Shown: positions 24,945 through 34,925 of the stretch, piece after piece
Layout of the letters: every line of letters begins with the position of its first letter
Numbering within the stretch: position 1 is the stretch's first letter
Origin: Parapontixanthobacter sp963736595
Lineage (GTDB): Bacteria > Pseudomonadota > Alphaproteobacteria > Sphingomonadales > Sphingomonadaceae
Direction: 5' to 3'
Length of the DNA: 64,000 bases
NCBI GenBank assembly: GCA_963736595.1
Contig: CAVTPG010000002.1
Coordinates: 310,001 to 374,000 of the forward strand
The notes under the pieces: generated by a model
The model's input: the letters and a program-made list of their open reading frames with translations, nothing else
What the model was told of the DNA's origin: nothing
The model's database searches: none
Made by a program: the position numbers and the translations under genes

Positions 24945-27701
24945 ATGGCGATCCCGGCGATCCACGCCACCCATGCGGGTATCTGGTTGCGATCCGGCCA
25001 CGGTGAGACGGCGGGAATAGCCAAGGGCGAAGCCATCAATGCGGCCGCCGATACGCCGCTACTGCTTATCAATGCGCCGCTGATCGCGACCCGGCTGGGT
25101 TATCCCGATTTGTCGGGCCTCGATCTGCTGGAATTGTTCGCATTCATTCATCCCGCCCGCTTTTGCGTGCCCACGCCAAAGGGGCTGGCCAATTCTCTAG
25201 GTCTGGCAGCGCCAGCGTCCGATGCGGATGCACCCGTTTTCTTACAGCAAGCAGCGGCAAAGCTGTTTTCAATCTGTCAAAGCCCTGACTGGACCGAGCG
25301 CGAAGGGGCATGGAGTGCGCTGCAATCGCTGAAACGGCTTCGCTGGCCGTGGGCGCAATTGCTGTCGCAATACATCGCCAAGCCCGAGCGCGCGGAAAAA
25401 TGGTTGTTTTCCAAATTGCCGGAGTGGGAGGAAGCGCCCGAGAGGGCCCAACCGCGGCAAACCGTTCTCGATCCTGCCAAAGTCATCCGTCAACTCGACC
25501 GGCTGACCGGCGAAAATGCCGAGCGGCGCGATGGGCAGCAAGCCTTTGCCAGTGATGCGGCAAAAGTGTTCGCTCCGCGCGTGACGAAAGGCGTCCCACA
25601 TTTGCTGCTTGCGCAAGCGGGGACGGGCATTGGCAAAACGCTGGGATACATCGCACCGGCCTCCCATTGGGCGGAAGAAACCGGTGGCACGGTCTGGGTG
25701 TCCACCTTCACCAAGAACCTTCAGCGGCAATTGCGGCGTGAAAGCGCGCGGGCGTGGCCAGAAAAACGCGCGGACGGCACGCGTCCGGTCGTGGTTCGCA
25801 AAGGCCGGGAAAATTATCTGTGCCTGCTGAATCTGGAAGACGCGTTGCAAGGCGGTTTTGCTGGACGCCCGGCGATCATGGCGCATTTGGTGGCGCGCTG
25901 GGCCGCTTTCAGCAGCGATGGCGATATGATCGGCGGCGACTTGCCCGGATGGCTCGGCACGTTGTTCCGCAAGCGCGCCATTGCATCGCTAACCGATCAG
26001 CGCGGAGAATGCGTTTACGCCGGATGCCCGCATTACCGGAAATGCTTTATCGAGCGCAGCGTAAGAGCAGCAGCACAAGCCGATCTCGTCATTGCCAATC
26101 ATGCGCTGGTGATGATCAACGCCGCCCGAATGCGCGACACAAGCAGCATTCCGCAGCGCATTATCTTCGACGAAGGCCACCACGTCTTCGATGCTGCCGA
26201 CAGCACCTTTGCCGCAGCATTTACCGGCCGCGAAACGGTTGAACTGAAACGCTGGTTATTGGGGCCAGAGCGTAAAAACCGTGGCCGCAGACGCGGGCTG
26301 GCTGCGCGGTTGGCCGATGTATCGAGCTATGATGAAGCAGGCGGCGAAGCGATCGAAGCCGCCATTGCCGCCGCGCAGGTGCTGCCCGAAAGCGGATGGC
26401 TGGACCGGCTGTCCGAAGGCGCACCATCCGGCGCAATCGAAGCGGTATTTTCAGGCGTGCGCGCAGCAACCTATGCGCGCGATGAGTCCGGTGGACAGGA
26501 AGCAGGCTACGGCATCGAGACCGAAGCGGCACAATTGCCCGGTGAGTTAATCGAGCAAGCCGGGCATTCGCTGATTGCGCTGACCGAAATCAGAACGCCT
26601 CTGGTAAAACTGGCAGGGCGATTGGAAGCCATCGCCGAGGATGCGCCTGACTGGCTGGATGCGCAAGGCCGCGCGCGGATCGACGGCGCGCGCCATTCGC
26701 TTAGCTGGCGGATCGATCTGCTGGGCGCGTGGATTGCGCTGCTCGACCGGATCGGCGGCCCGGTGGACGAGCAATTCGTCGATTGGCTGGTGGTGGAACG
26801 CAGCGAAGCGCGCGAATATGACGTTGGCATCCATCGCCGCTGGCTCGATCCGATGCAGCCCTTTGCCCGAACCGTTTTGGACCAGGCGCATGGCGTCATG
26901 CTGACATCGGCAACCTTGGCCGAGCGGACCGAGGACGGACTGGCGTGGGATACCGCAATAGCACGCAGTGGCGCCGAACATAGCGATGCGCAGCCGATCC
27001 TCACCCATGCCGAAAGCCCGTTCGATTATGCAGCGCGCGCCGAAGTGCTGATCGTAACCGACATCAAACGCGGTGATCTGGCCGGACTGGCGGGCGGATT
27101 TGCGCGCATTATCGAAGCCAGCGGCGGCGGGGTACTGGGCCTGTTCACCGCCATTCGCAGGCTGCGCGCAGTGCATGGGCGCATCGCCGACCGGCTGGCG
27201 CGCGCCGGATTGCCATTATTTGCGCAGCACGTCGATCCGATCGATACGGGCACGCTGACCGACATTTTTCGCGACGACCCGGCAGCCAGCTTGCTTGGCA
27301 CCGATGCGTTGCGCGATGGCGTCGATGTGCCCGGACAGTCGCTGCGCTGTGTTGTGATGGAGCAAGTGCCCTGGCCTCGCCCGACAATCCTGCACCGGGC
27401 GCGCCGTGCTGCGGCGGCAAAGAATGGCAGCACCGGACAAGCCTATGACGACCGGATCATTCGCGCGCGTCTGGCGCAAGCCTTTGGCCGGTTGATCCGC
27501 AGCAAAGAGGATTCCGGTCATTTTATCGTCCTGTCACCTGCCTTTCCCAGCCGTTTGAAAAGCGTCTTTCCGCCCGGCACACCGATCCATCGGGTCACAC
27601 TGGATGAAGCGTTGCAGCGCCTTGCCGGAAACCCAGATCACCGGGAGAATGACACGGATAACGATTTTCTTGCCGAATTGACTGGAGCAACGCAGCCATG
27701 A
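24945..27701 (+). CDS. ATP-dependent DNA helicase, DinG/XPD-like
   Basis: The start at ATG 24945 (MAIPAIHATHAGIWLRS) is preferred over 24870, because it gives the usual start of this group, and a 918-residue protein. Helicase motifs in order are motif I/Walker A AQAGTGIGKT (about residue 230), the Fe-S cluster cysteines in ENYLCLLN, GECVYAGCPHYRKCF (four Cys), motif II FDEGHH (DEAH type) and the second RecA part ending in DALRDGVDVPGQSL and AQAFGRLIRSKEDSG (motif VI QxxGRxxR). The product is 5'-3' DNA helicase of the XPD family, acting in repair or R-loop removal. The N-terminal 200 residues are family-specific and may be an exonuclease-like part, but no catalytic acids are seen. Confidence 0.9.
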   Translation: MAIPAIHATHAGIWLRSGHGETAGIAKGEAINAAADTPLLLINAPLIATRLGYPDLSGLDLLELFAFIHPARFCVPTPKGLANSLGLAAPASDADAPVFLQQAAAKLFSICQSPDWTEREGAWSALQSLKRLRWPWAQLLSQYIAKPERAEKWLFSKLPEWEEAPERAQPRQTVLDPAKVIRQLDRLTGENAERRDGQQAFASDAAKVFAPRVTKGVPHLLLAQAGTGIGKTLGYIAPASHWAEETGGTVWVSTFTKNLQRQLRRESARAWPEKRADGTRPVVVRKGRENYLCLLNLEDALQGGFAGRPAIMAHLVARWAAFSSDGDMIGGDLPGWLGTLFRKRAIASLTDQRGECVYAGCPHYRKCFIERSVRAAAQADLVIANHALVMINAARMRDTSSIPQRIIFDEGHHVFDAADSTFAAAFTGRETVELKRWLLGPERKNRGRRRGLAARLADVSSYDEAGGEAIEAAIAAAQVLPESGWLDRLSEGAPSGAIEAVFSGVRAATYARDESGGQEAGYGIETEAAQLPGELIEQAGHSLIALTEIRTPLVKLAGRLEAIAEDAPDWLDAQGRARIDGARHSLSWRIDLLGAWIALLDRIGGPVDEQFVDWLVVERSEAREYDVGIHRRWLDPMQPFARTVLDQAHGVMLTSATLAERTEDGLAWDTAIARSGAEHSDAQPILTHAESPFDYAARAEVLIVTDIKRGDLAGLAGGFARIIEASGGGVLGLFTAIRRLRAVHGRIADRLARAGLPLFAQHVDPIDTGTLTDIFRDDPAASLLGTDALRDGVDVPGQSLRCVVMEQVPWPRPTILHRARRAAAAKNGSTGQAYDDRIIRARLAQAFGRLIRSKEDSGHFIVLSPAFPSRLKSVFPPGTPIHRVTLDEALQRLAGNPDHRENDTDNDFLAELTGATQP

Positions 27702-28226
27702 AAATTTCTTGGGCTATTGCGCCATGCCAAATCCGACTGGAGCGATTCGCGCAAAGCGGATTTCGAGCGCGGGCTGAACGATCGCGGACAGCGTGGCGCG
27801 CGGATTATGGGCGCGCATATCGCGCAGCATGGCATACCGTGGGATCGTATCGTCGCCAGCCCTGCCGAGCGCGTGAAAACCACACTGGCAAATGCTTTGC
27901 CCGATCACGATGTGACCTATGACCGGCGGCTGTATCTCGCGTCGACCGAAACGATATGCGAAGTCCTGTCCGAAGTTGATGGCAATCCGCAATCCATCCT
28001 GCTTTCAGGCCATAATCCAGGGTTGCAGAATTTGTTGTTCACGCTGGTCGCGCCTGAGCGGGAAAATGCTTTATTCGATCAAGCCAAGGTCAAGTTTCCG
28101 ACTGCATCTTTTGCAGTGTACGAACTTGATTTGGAGAGCTGGGCGGACATTAAGCCCGAATGCGGGACGCTGGTGCACTTTACCCGCCCACGCGATCTAG
28201 ATGCGGACCTTGGCCCGGAGGACTAG
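27698..28226 (+). pseudogene. sixA: Phosphohistidine phosphatase SixA-like protein, frameshift near the start
   Basis: ATG 27698 overlaps the helicase stop (ATGA) and begins MKI, but the next codons go out of frame. Dropping one T from the run at 27704-27707 gives MKILGLLRHAKSDWSDSRKADFERGLNDRGQRGARIMG, with the phosphatase RHG-type motif (LRHAKSDW), then ILLSGHNPGLQNLL with the second His, typical of the histidine phosphatase superfamily. The product would be about 176 residues. A TTG at 27717 could act as an alternative start for RHAKSDW without the shift, but would delete the first strand. SixA removes phosphate from HPt histidines. Confidence 0.8.
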
Positions 28227-28243
28227 CGCGCACCTATCGAAGG

Positions 28244-29152
28244 TCAAACGCCCGCATTGCCGACCACATAGCAGGCCGCCGCAAGCAATCCTCCCGCCAG
28301 CCGGTTGGAGCGAAACCGTTCAAGAGGGTTGTCGGCATCTGCCGGATCGAGCGTAGCAATTTGCCACAGCAAATGCGCTGCAACGGGAATAAGCGTCAGC
28401 AAGGCAATCCAGTCCGCCCGGTACAGCCAGAATGCGATTGCCCAAAAAGCGATGGCTGCGGCATAGAATATCGCCACGCCGCCTTTTACGCTTTCTCCCA
28501 TTCGCAAAGCGGAGGACCGGATACCGACCAGCGCGTCGTCCTCGCGATCCTGCAACGCATAGATCGTATCGTAACCGATGACCCAGCAGATCGCGCCGCC
28601 ATACATGGCCAGCAGCGCATCCCAATTATCCGCGCGAAACTCGGTCCAGCCAACCAGCAGCCCCCATGAAAAAACCAGGCCCAGCCACATTTGCGGCCAC
28701 CACGTAATGCGCTTCATAAACGGATAAGCGGCGACCAGCGCGATGCTGGATAGCGCGATGATCTGCGCGCGAAACTGAAGCTGTAGCAGCACCACCAAGC
28801 CGATACCGCACAACAGAAGTGCCCACACCCATGCCGCGCGCTTGCCGACACGCCCGCTAGCGACGGGGCGATTGGCGGTCCGCGCAACTTTTTTATCGAG
28901 ATCGGCATCGACAATATCGTTATAGACGCAGCCCGCGCCGCGCATGGCAATGCTACCAGCGAGCAGCCACGCCAGCATCGCCCATTGCCAGCCTGCACCG
29001 GCCAGCCAAACGCCCCAAACACATGGCCAAAACAGCAGCCACCAGCCAATCGGGCGATCGAACCGCGCCAGCGCCGCATAATCGCGCAGCCGCTGCGGCA
29101 GCAATTGCATCACTCCGTTATGTTGGCTGTCAGGCATTATAGGTTCGCTCAT
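28244..29152 (-). CDS. ubiA: 4-hydroxybenzoate polyprenyltransferase
   Basis: UbiA attaches the polyprenyl tail to 4-hydroxybenzoate in ubiquinone synthesis. The 302-residue membrane protein has the two Asp-rich motifs: NDIVDADLDKKVARTANRP (about residue 80) and DTIYALQDREDD (about residue 205), and eight to nine membrane helices. The N-terminal RPIGWWLLFWPCVWGVWLAG is characteristic. It is divergent from rsmE. The neighbours ubiA / rsmE / gshA recur in sphingomonads as I know them. Confidence 0.95.
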   Translation of the reverse strand: MSEPIMPDSQHNGVMQLLPQRLRDYAALARFDRPIGWWLLFWPCVWGVWLAGAGWQWAMLAWLLAGSIAMRGAGCVYNDIVDADLDKKVARTANRPVASGRVGKRAAWVWALLLCGIGLVVLLQLQFRAQIIALSSIALVAAYPFMKRITWWPQMWLGLVFSWGLLVGWTEFRADNWDALLAMYGGAICWVIGYDTIYALQDREDDALVGIRSSALRMGESVKGGVAIFYAAAIAFWAIAFWLYRADWIALLTLIPVAAHLLWQIATLDPADADNPLERFRSNRLAGGLLAAACYVVGNAGV

Positions 29153-29200
29153 TATGCTCGCCCTAGCGGCTTCGCATAGGCTCGTCTAATGGTCTGCGCC

Positions 29201-29968
29201 ATGTCCAGTTCGCCCCGACCCGCTACGCCTGCCTGGCCGCCCAAGAGTGCGCCGCGCTTGTTTGTCAGTCAGGAAGTGATTGCCGGTGGCAACATCATTC
29301 TGGATGGTCCGCAAGCCCACTATTTGCTGCGGGTCATGCGTGTCGTAGAAGGCGCAGTCATCATCGTGTGCGATGACATAAGCGGCGAGTGGGCCTGCGA
29401 AGTCACTGCCACTGACAAGCGAAGTGTCACGCTGACAGCAGTCGAAAAACTGCGCGACCGCGAAGCCGTGCCGGATTTTTGGCTATGCCCGGCGCTCCTG
29501 AAAAAGGATCGTTTCGATATCGTTCTCGAAAAAGCGACCGAGCTTGGTGTGGCGAGAATTTTGCCAATCCTCACGCATCGCTGCGTCGCGACCAAGCTCA
29601 ATCTGGACCGCGCCAAAACCCTTACCACCGAAGCGGCGGAACAATGCGCGCGCACCGCCCTGCCACAAGTGCAGGCTCCGCAAAAACTGGCTGCGCTGCT
29701 GCGTGACTGGCCGACCGATCGCGCCTTGTTCTTCGCTGACGAGACCGGCGGTGACGATTGCGCGCAAGCGTTTCGCAGCTCTACCGGGCCAGCAGCACTG
29801 CTCATCGGGCCGGAAGGCGGATTCGACGAAAGCGAACGTGCCGCGATCCGCAGTGCACGCCAAGCACGCGCCATCGGGCTTGGTCCCCGCATTTTGCGCG
29901 GCGAAACCGCTGCCGTAGCGGCAACCGCGCTGTGGATGGCACTCGCGGGCGACTGGGCGAGCGAATGA
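29201..29968 (+). CDS. rsmE: 16S rRNA (uracil(1498)-N(3))-methyltransferase
   Basis: RsmE methylates U1498 of 16S rRNA. The 255-residue protein (from ATG 29201; an in-frame ATG at 29189 is possible) has an N-terminal PUA-like domain (RLFVSQEVIAGGNIILDGPQAHYLLRVMRV) and a C-terminal SPOUT knot domain: EKATELGVARILPILTHRC, then the trefoil LLIGPEGGFDESERAAI and LGPRILRGETAAVAAT, which bind S-adenosylmethionine. It is followed by gshA 60 bases on. Confidence 0.96.
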   Translation: MSSSPRPATPAWPPKSAPRLFVSQEVIAGGNIILDGPQAHYLLRVMRVVEGAVIIVCDDISGEWACEVTATDKRSVTLTAVEKLRDREAVPDFWLCPALLKKDRFDIVLEKATELGVARILPILTHRCVATKLNLDRAKTLTTEAAEQCARTALPQVQAPQKLAALLRDWPTDRALFFADETGGDDCAQAFRSSTGPAALLIGPEGGFDESERAAIRSARQARAIGLGPRILRGETAAVAATALWMALAGDWASE

Positions 29969-30027
29969 TAGGGCAAAACTGGCAGATAACGCTTTTCAGA
30001 GCGTCGGGCCTTGCCTAACGCGGGTGA

Positions 30028-31398
30028 ATGAGCACGCGTGACACGTCCGGTTCCCAGGATCCCATCATCGAGCACCGCGATCAACTGGTCGCGCCGATGC
30101 AGGCTGGCGAAAAGCCCAAACAGGACTGGCGCATCGGCACCGAACACGAAAAACTTGTGTTCAAGCGCGACAATCATTCTGCGCCTTCGTACAGCGAAGC
30201 TGGCGGCATCCGCGATATTCTGCTCGCGTTGCGGAAGTTCGGCTGGGAGCCGATCGAGGAAAATGGCCATGTCATCGCGATGCGCGGGGACGATGGAACG
30301 GTAAGCCTGGAACCTGCGGGACAACTCGAACTATCGGGCGCACCGCTGGAAAATCTGCACGAAACCTGCGCCGAAACCGGACGCCATTTGGCGCAAGTAA
30401 AAGACGTGGGCGAAGAACTGGGCGTGGGCTTTCTTGGTCTGGGAATGTGGCCTGACAAAGCGCGCAGCGATTTGCCGGTCATGCCAAAAGGCCGCTATGA
30501 AATTATGATGCGGCATATGCCGCGCGTGGGCGAACTTGGCCTCGATATGATGCTGCGCACCTGCACCATTCAGGTCAATCTCGACTATTCGTCCGAAGCG
30601 GATATGGCGCAGAAATTCCGCACCGGGCTGGCCCTGCAACCGCTTGCCACGGCGCTATTCGCCAATTCGCCGATCACTGAGGGCAAGCCCAATGGCTACC
30701 TCTCATATCGCAGCCATATCTGGTCAGACACCGATCCGCATCGCACAGGGATGCTGCCCTTCGTCTTCGAGGACGGCTTTGGATATGAACGCTGGGTCGA
30801 TTATATGCTCGATGTGCCGATGTATTTCGTTTTTCGCGACGGCAAATATATCGACGCCGCCGGGCACAGTTTCCGCGACTTTCTGAAGGGCGAATTGGCG
30901 GTATTGCCAGGCGAAAAACCGCGACAGAGCGACTGGTGGGATCATCTTTCCACTGCGTTTCCCGAAGTGCGCTTGAAAAGTTTTCTGGAGATGCGCGGCG
31001 CAGATGGTGGTCCGTGGAGCCGGATCTGCGCCCTGCCCGCATTCTGGGTCGGCTTGCTATACGACCAGTCCGCGCTGGATGCTGCATGGGATGCGGTTAA
31101 GCACTGGACCGTCGAGGAGCGCGAAGATTTGCGCAATGCCGTGCCGAAGCTGGCGCTCGACGCACCGATACCGGGCGGCGGCACATTGCGCGATTTGGGC
31201 AAGGACATCCTCGCCATCGCGCGATCCGGCCTGTCCAATCGCGCGCGCTTGAACGGCAGCGGCGACAATGAAACCGGGTTTCTCGAAACGCTGGACGAGA
31301 TCGTGGCAAGCGGCAAAGTTCCGGCCCAGCGCCTGCTCGATAAATATCACGGCGAATGGAACGGCGACATTTCCCGCGTTTACAAATACAGCTTTTAG
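30028..31398 (+). CDS. gshA: Glutamate--cysteine ligase
   Basis: This is the first enzyme of glutathione synthesis, of the plant/alphaproteobacterial class. The 456-residue length fits. Motifs are IGTEHEKLVFK (the acids for metal and glutamate), GTVSLEPAGQLELSGAPL, GYLSYRSHIWSDTDPHRTGMLP and FLEMRGADGGPWSRICALPAFWVGLLYD. It ends DISRVYKYSF. No frameshift in a gene of this length contrasts with several of its neighbours. Confidence 0.96.
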   Translation: MSTRDTSGSQDPIIEHRDQLVAPMQAGEKPKQDWRIGTEHEKLVFKRDNHSAPSYSEAGGIRDILLALRKFGWEPIEENGHVIAMRGDDGTVSLEPAGQLELSGAPLENLHETCAETGRHLAQVKDVGEELGVGFLGLGMWPDKARSDLPVMPKGRYEIMMRHMPRVGELGLDMMLRTCTIQVNLDYSSEADMAQKFRTGLALQPLATALFANSPITEGKPNGYLSYRSHIWSDTDPHRTGMLPFVFEDGFGYERWVDYMLDVPMYFVFRDGKYIDAAGHSFRDFLKGELAVLPGEKPRQSDWWDHLSTAFPEVRLKSFLEMRGADGGPWSRICALPAFWVGLLYDQSALDAAWDAVKHWTVEEREDLRNAVPKLALDAPIPGGGTLRDLGKDILAIARSGLSNRARLNGSGDNETGFLETLDEIVASGKVPAQRLLDKYHGEWNGDISRVYKYSF

Positions 31399-31425
31399 AC
31401 GCTAGCCCAGTCGCTGGCTCCGCCG

Positions 31426-32763
31426 CTAGCGGAAAGCAGTGATCCGCCCGCTATCATCCAGCACATACAGCGTGTTGTTAGCAACGACCGGAGCGTTACT
31501 GATCGGCTGCTTCAAATCCATGAACAGCGAGCTTGAACCTTCGCCGACACTGACGCGGTGTATTTCGCCTTCGGAATTGCCAACCCATAGCTGACTACCG
31601 GCAAGGACCGGACCTGCCCAGAAAATCGGGCCTTTCTTGTCCTCTTCATCGCGATACTGCGCCAGTTTGGAAATCCACCGGACGCGACCGGTTCCGCGCG
31701 CAATCGCAAGCAGTTGGGCATCGTTGGACAGCGTGAAAATCCACTCGCCCGCAATCGCCGGAGTAGAGATGCCGGACAGGTTCAATTCCCACACGCGCTG
31801 ACCCGTGACCAGCTCGTACGCGGCCATCCGGCCACCCTGACCCAGAGCATAAACGCGGCCATTATCAATAATCGGATCGGCATCGATATCGGTCAGCGAG
31901 CCGACCTCGGTCGAGATGGATGTGCGCGCCAAAGCATCCGACCACAAGGTACGGCCATTCTCATAGCGATACGCCGATAATTCGCCCGAACTATACCCGG
32001 CGATGACCGTGCCTTGTCCGACCGATGGAGCCGCCACCCCGAAAACGCTGGCTTGTGTGGTCGAACCGGAATCCTGCCACTGCTGCGATCCGTCGCTGGT
32101 GTTTAACGCGAAAATCTGATTGTCCTGCGTCATCACAAACACATTGTCGAACGCAATGGTCGGCGCCCCGCGCAACGGCCCCGATGGCTTCACTTTCCAT
32201 TTAAGCGTGCCGGTCGCTGCATCCAGAGCAACGACTTCGCCTGCACCGTTAGTGGCGTACAGCGTCCCTGCCGCATAAGCCGCACCGCCGCCGAAGGCGA
32301 CATCGCGCAGACTGTTTTCAAGCTCGCTATTGTGCTGCCATTTGCGCGCGCCGGTTGCCGCATCGAACGCATGGATCACGCCCGCCGTATCGACTGCAAA
32401 CAGACTGCCGCCGCCGATTACCGGCGCTGCTGCCAGACGCCTGCGATCGGTCGATCCTGCGATGTTCGCTGTCCAGACTTGCGTCGGGTTATCGGCCAGT
32501 GCGAGATGTCCGTAAGCCTTGTTCGCCGTGCCGCTGGTTTGCGCCCAGTCGGAATTTAAGGTCGCAGCGGGAACCGTGACACTTACGCCTGCCAGAGCCG
32601 GGTCGACCTTAGCCGAGCTTTCGATACGGGAAAGGACCGGCATCCGCTCGCCCAGCGTCGGTGTGTCCTTCTTATCATCGCCGCCGCCGAACAGCCCGCC
32701 GCTACACGCAGCCAGACTGAAGCCGAGTATGCTCAGGCCCGTCATACGGATCGAATTTTTCAT
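31426..32763 (-). CDS. bamB: Outer membrane assembly lipoprotein BamB
   Basis: BamB is the beta-propeller lipoprotein of the BAM complex, which inserts beta-barrels into the outer membrane. The 445-residue product (start MKNSIRMTGLSILG, 32763) has a lipoprotein signal with lipobox LAAC and a Cys, followed by PQQ-propeller repeats, with DAATGARKWQHN, DAATGTLKWKV, NTSDGSQQWQ and ELVTGQRVWELN showing the typical W-blade motif. It follows the YfgM-like gene on the same strand, with 80 bases between, and forms the usual yfgM-bamB pair that precedes der in other genomes. der is not in this window. Confidence 0.93.
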   Translation of the reverse strand: MKNSIRMTGLSILGFSLAACSGGLFGGGDDKKDTPTLGERMPVLSRIESSAKVDPALAGVSVTVPAATLNSDWAQTSGTANKAYGHLALADNPTQVWTANIAGSTDRRRLAAAPVIGGGSLFAVDTAGVIHAFDAATGARKWQHNSELENSLRDVAFGGGAAYAAGTLYATNGAGEVVALDAATGTLKWKVKPSGPLRGAPTIAFDNVFVMTQDNQIFALNTSDGSQQWQDSGSTTQASVFGVAAPSVGQGTVIAGYSSGELSAYRYENGRTLWSDALARTSISTEVGSLTDIDADPIIDNGRVYALGQGGRMAAYELVTGQRVWELNLSGISTPAIAGEWIFTLSNDAQLLAIARGTGRVRWISKLAQYRDEEDKKGPIFWAGPVLAGSQLWVGNSEGEIHRVSVGEGSSSLFMDLKQPISNAPVVANNTLYVLDDSGRITAFR

Positions 32764-32843
32764 GGTCAGGTTCAAAATAAAGCCTCGATTATATCTATTG
32801 TCACGGCATGGGCCGCCGAAAATCTGGTAAAGTGCAAGCGGCT

Positions 32844-33623
32844 TCAGGATGCAGCAGTGTCACCCGCTGCTGCACTTGCCTCTTCGCTCACAATATCGTC
32901 AGGATCGTCCACCGCATCGACGCCCATCAATCCGGCCATTTGCCGCGCACGGGCCTGCAGTGTTTGCGGCGCATTTTCGTCTCTTGCGATCTGCGCAAAT
33001 AAAGTGCCTGCTTCTTGACGCTTGCCTTGCTCGACTAGCGCCATCGCCACCATCTCTCCCGCACTCGGAAAAAACGGGCGGCCCGGCTTTGCGGCAGCAT
33101 CGAGCAAACGCACAATTTCCGCCGGTTCAAGCTGGTCATAGAGAGCGGAAACCTGACGCACGCGCGCCAATTCGCGGATCTCGTCGGCAACATCGGCATC
33201 ATCGGCCACACCGGCAAAAATTTCGGCCGCTGCGGTCGGTTTGCCATCCTGCAAAGCGATTGCGCCTTGCGCCATCAAAGCGATCGCTCGCGCACCGGCG
33301 CGCTTGCCTGTGGCCAGCGGCTCCAGACCTTGCGATGCGGCAGACAAATTGCCTGCATCCTGTTGGTCCATCGCGGTAATCAGGGTCTCAGAATCGCCCT
33401 GCCGCGCCTGTTCCTGCGAATTGTTCCAATACAAATAGCCGCCGAATGCAGCCAGTCCCAGTACGAGCGCGCTCACGATCGGCACACCGTAACGCTTGCC
33501 GAATTCGGCCATGTCTTCCTGACGGACCGCATCATCGACCTCGCGCATCAGCACGTCGCCTTCTGCTGCAGCTTTTTTGGCCTTTTTGTCGGCGGTTGCC
33601 GGTTTGATCAGGTCTTTTGCCAA
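32844..33623 (-). CDS. YfgM-like tetratricopeptide membrane protein
   Basis: This is the ancillary SecYEG/BAM-linked family (YfgM). The 259-residue product has a short cytosolic head with DVLMREVDDAVRQEDMAEFGKRYG, a single membrane helix (about residues 48-66: PIVSALVLGLAAFGGYLYW), and a periplasmic TPR-like part ending with QTLQARARQMAGLMG. A TTG start (33623) is used because no ATG in frame gives the head, and a weak GAAAG ribosome site precedes it. It sits upstream of bamB, the usual partner. Confidence 0.85.
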   Translation of the reverse strand: MAKDLIKPATADKKAKKAAAEGDVLMREVDDAVRQEDMAEFGKRYGVPIVSALVLGLAAFGGYLYWNNSQEQARQGDSETLITAMDQQDAGNLSAASQGLEPLATGKRAGARAIALMAQGAIALQDGKPTAAAEIFAGVADDADVADEIRELARVRQVSALYDQLEPAEIVRLLDAAAKPGRPFFPSAGEMVAMALVEQGKRQEAGTLFAQIARDENAPQTLQARARQMAGLMGVDAVDDPDDIVSEEASAAAGDTAAS

Positions 33624-33806
33624 GAGTTCACATCTTTCAAAATTCGGGCCGGAAAGTCAGGCTGTATCGCCCCATCCGCCAAGCCGCCTGTGTGGCCAAC
33701 GCCTTTAGGCAAATGCGGCGTCAAGAGCAATGGCTGCGCGTTTGTCGTGAACATTGATGCCTGATCGGTGAATGGCCGGTTAAGCATCGTACTGCTAATC
33801 AAACGG

Positions 33807-34925
33807 CTACCAATCGTCGCGCTGCATCGCGCTGGCATAGAGCCGTCGATAAGTTGCTATCGATTTTTGCTCGTCATAATCGGACAGCGCTTTGCGGCGG
33901 TTCGCATCGCCAAGTTTTGCCCGCAAGCCCTTATCTGCCGCCAGCTTGGTTATGTTGCGCGTCAAATCCTGCTCGATTGCGTGGGGCGAGGCAACAAATG
34001 CGCGATTTTCTTGCGCGACGAAATTTTCCGCGTCACCGTCATCGGCGGCAATTATCGGCAAACCGGCGGCCATCGCTTCGATCAATGTGCGAGAGCTGCG
34101 CGATGCATCGGACACGCTGGCAAATATATCGAACAGGCCCAGTACTTGTGAAAGATCGTCTATCTGGCCGGGCATATGCACACGATGATTGACTTCCAGC
34201 CGGTCCGCTTCGTCCAGTATCGCTTGACGCTCAGTCCCCTCGCCCAAAATTACCAGATGCCAGTTTTCCGGCAAAGTCGCGCAAATTTTTATCAACCGCG
34301 ATAGCTCGTCGGTCATCGCGAGATTTGCTACGGTTCCAACCCATTTTTCACCCGTTCGCTTGATCAGCCCCGGCAACACATCATGGGCAGGTCGCTTGGC
34401 GTATTTGCGCACTTCGATTCCGCTTGGAATATGTTTTACCCGGCCGATGGGCTGCTGCCATTGGACGAGCGCCATCTCCTCCATTCGTTCCGACGAGACA
34501 ACCACACCCGCCGATTTTCCCAAAGCAAAGCGACGATAAATATTGCGAACTGCACTTGGCTGTTCGGCTTCGCTTTCGTGATGGATTAGCGGCGGCAACG
34601 ACATCGCATCTTTGAAGACCGTGTGGGCCATCACAGCATTCATCGCGGGCCAGCCATAAGTGCAGATCAGATCGTAATTCGACATGGCACGGGCAATATG
34701 GTTGAGCCGTCCGGGCAGCGGCCAGCCTCGAATACGTGGAAAATCAACCGGATAATCTATTGTAATCTGGCGATTAATTTTGTTTTTCGAAGCACTTGCA
34801 AAAACGACACTGTGCCGCAGTTCCGGCCCCAACCCTTCGATAATACGAGCAGTGGCATCGGACATACCTGCGCCCGGCACATCGCCAAACAAGTGCAGAA
34901 TATGCGGTTTTGTAGAGCGTTTCAT
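33807..34925 (-). CDS. Glycosyltransferase, family 4 (GT-B)
   Basis: The 372-residue protein has a GT-B fold: an N-terminal acceptor domain (HILHLFGDVPGAGMSDATARII) and a C-terminal nucleotide-sugar domain with VGTVANLA, VILGEGTERQAILDEADRL, the conserved DIFASVSDASRSSRTLIEAMAAGLPIIA, and AAGLP with the retaining GT4 E-x7-E pattern (SRTLIEAMAAGLPII). The acceptor and product are unknown; capsular, exopolysaccharide or lipid sugars are typical. Its ATG overlaps the stop of the upstream alpha/beta hydrolase (ATGA), so the two are co-translated. Confidence 0.88.
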   Translation of the reverse strand: MKRSTKPHILHLFGDVPGAGMSDATARIIEGLGPELRHSVVFASASKNKINRQITIDYPVDFPRIRGWPLPGRLNHIARAMSNYDLICTYGWPAMNAVMAHTVFKDAMSLPPLIHHESEAEQPSAVRNIYRRFALGKSAGVVVSSERMEEMALVQWQQPIGRVKHIPSGIEVRKYAKRPAHDVLPGLIKRTGEKWVGTVANLAMTDELSRLIKICATLPENWHLVILGEGTERQAILDEADRLEVNHRVHMPGQIDDLSQVLGLFDIFASVSDASRSSRTLIEAMAAGLPIIAADDGDAENFVAQENRAFVASPHAIEQDLTRNITKLAADKGLRAKLGDANRRKALSDYDEQKSIATYRRLYASAMQRDDW

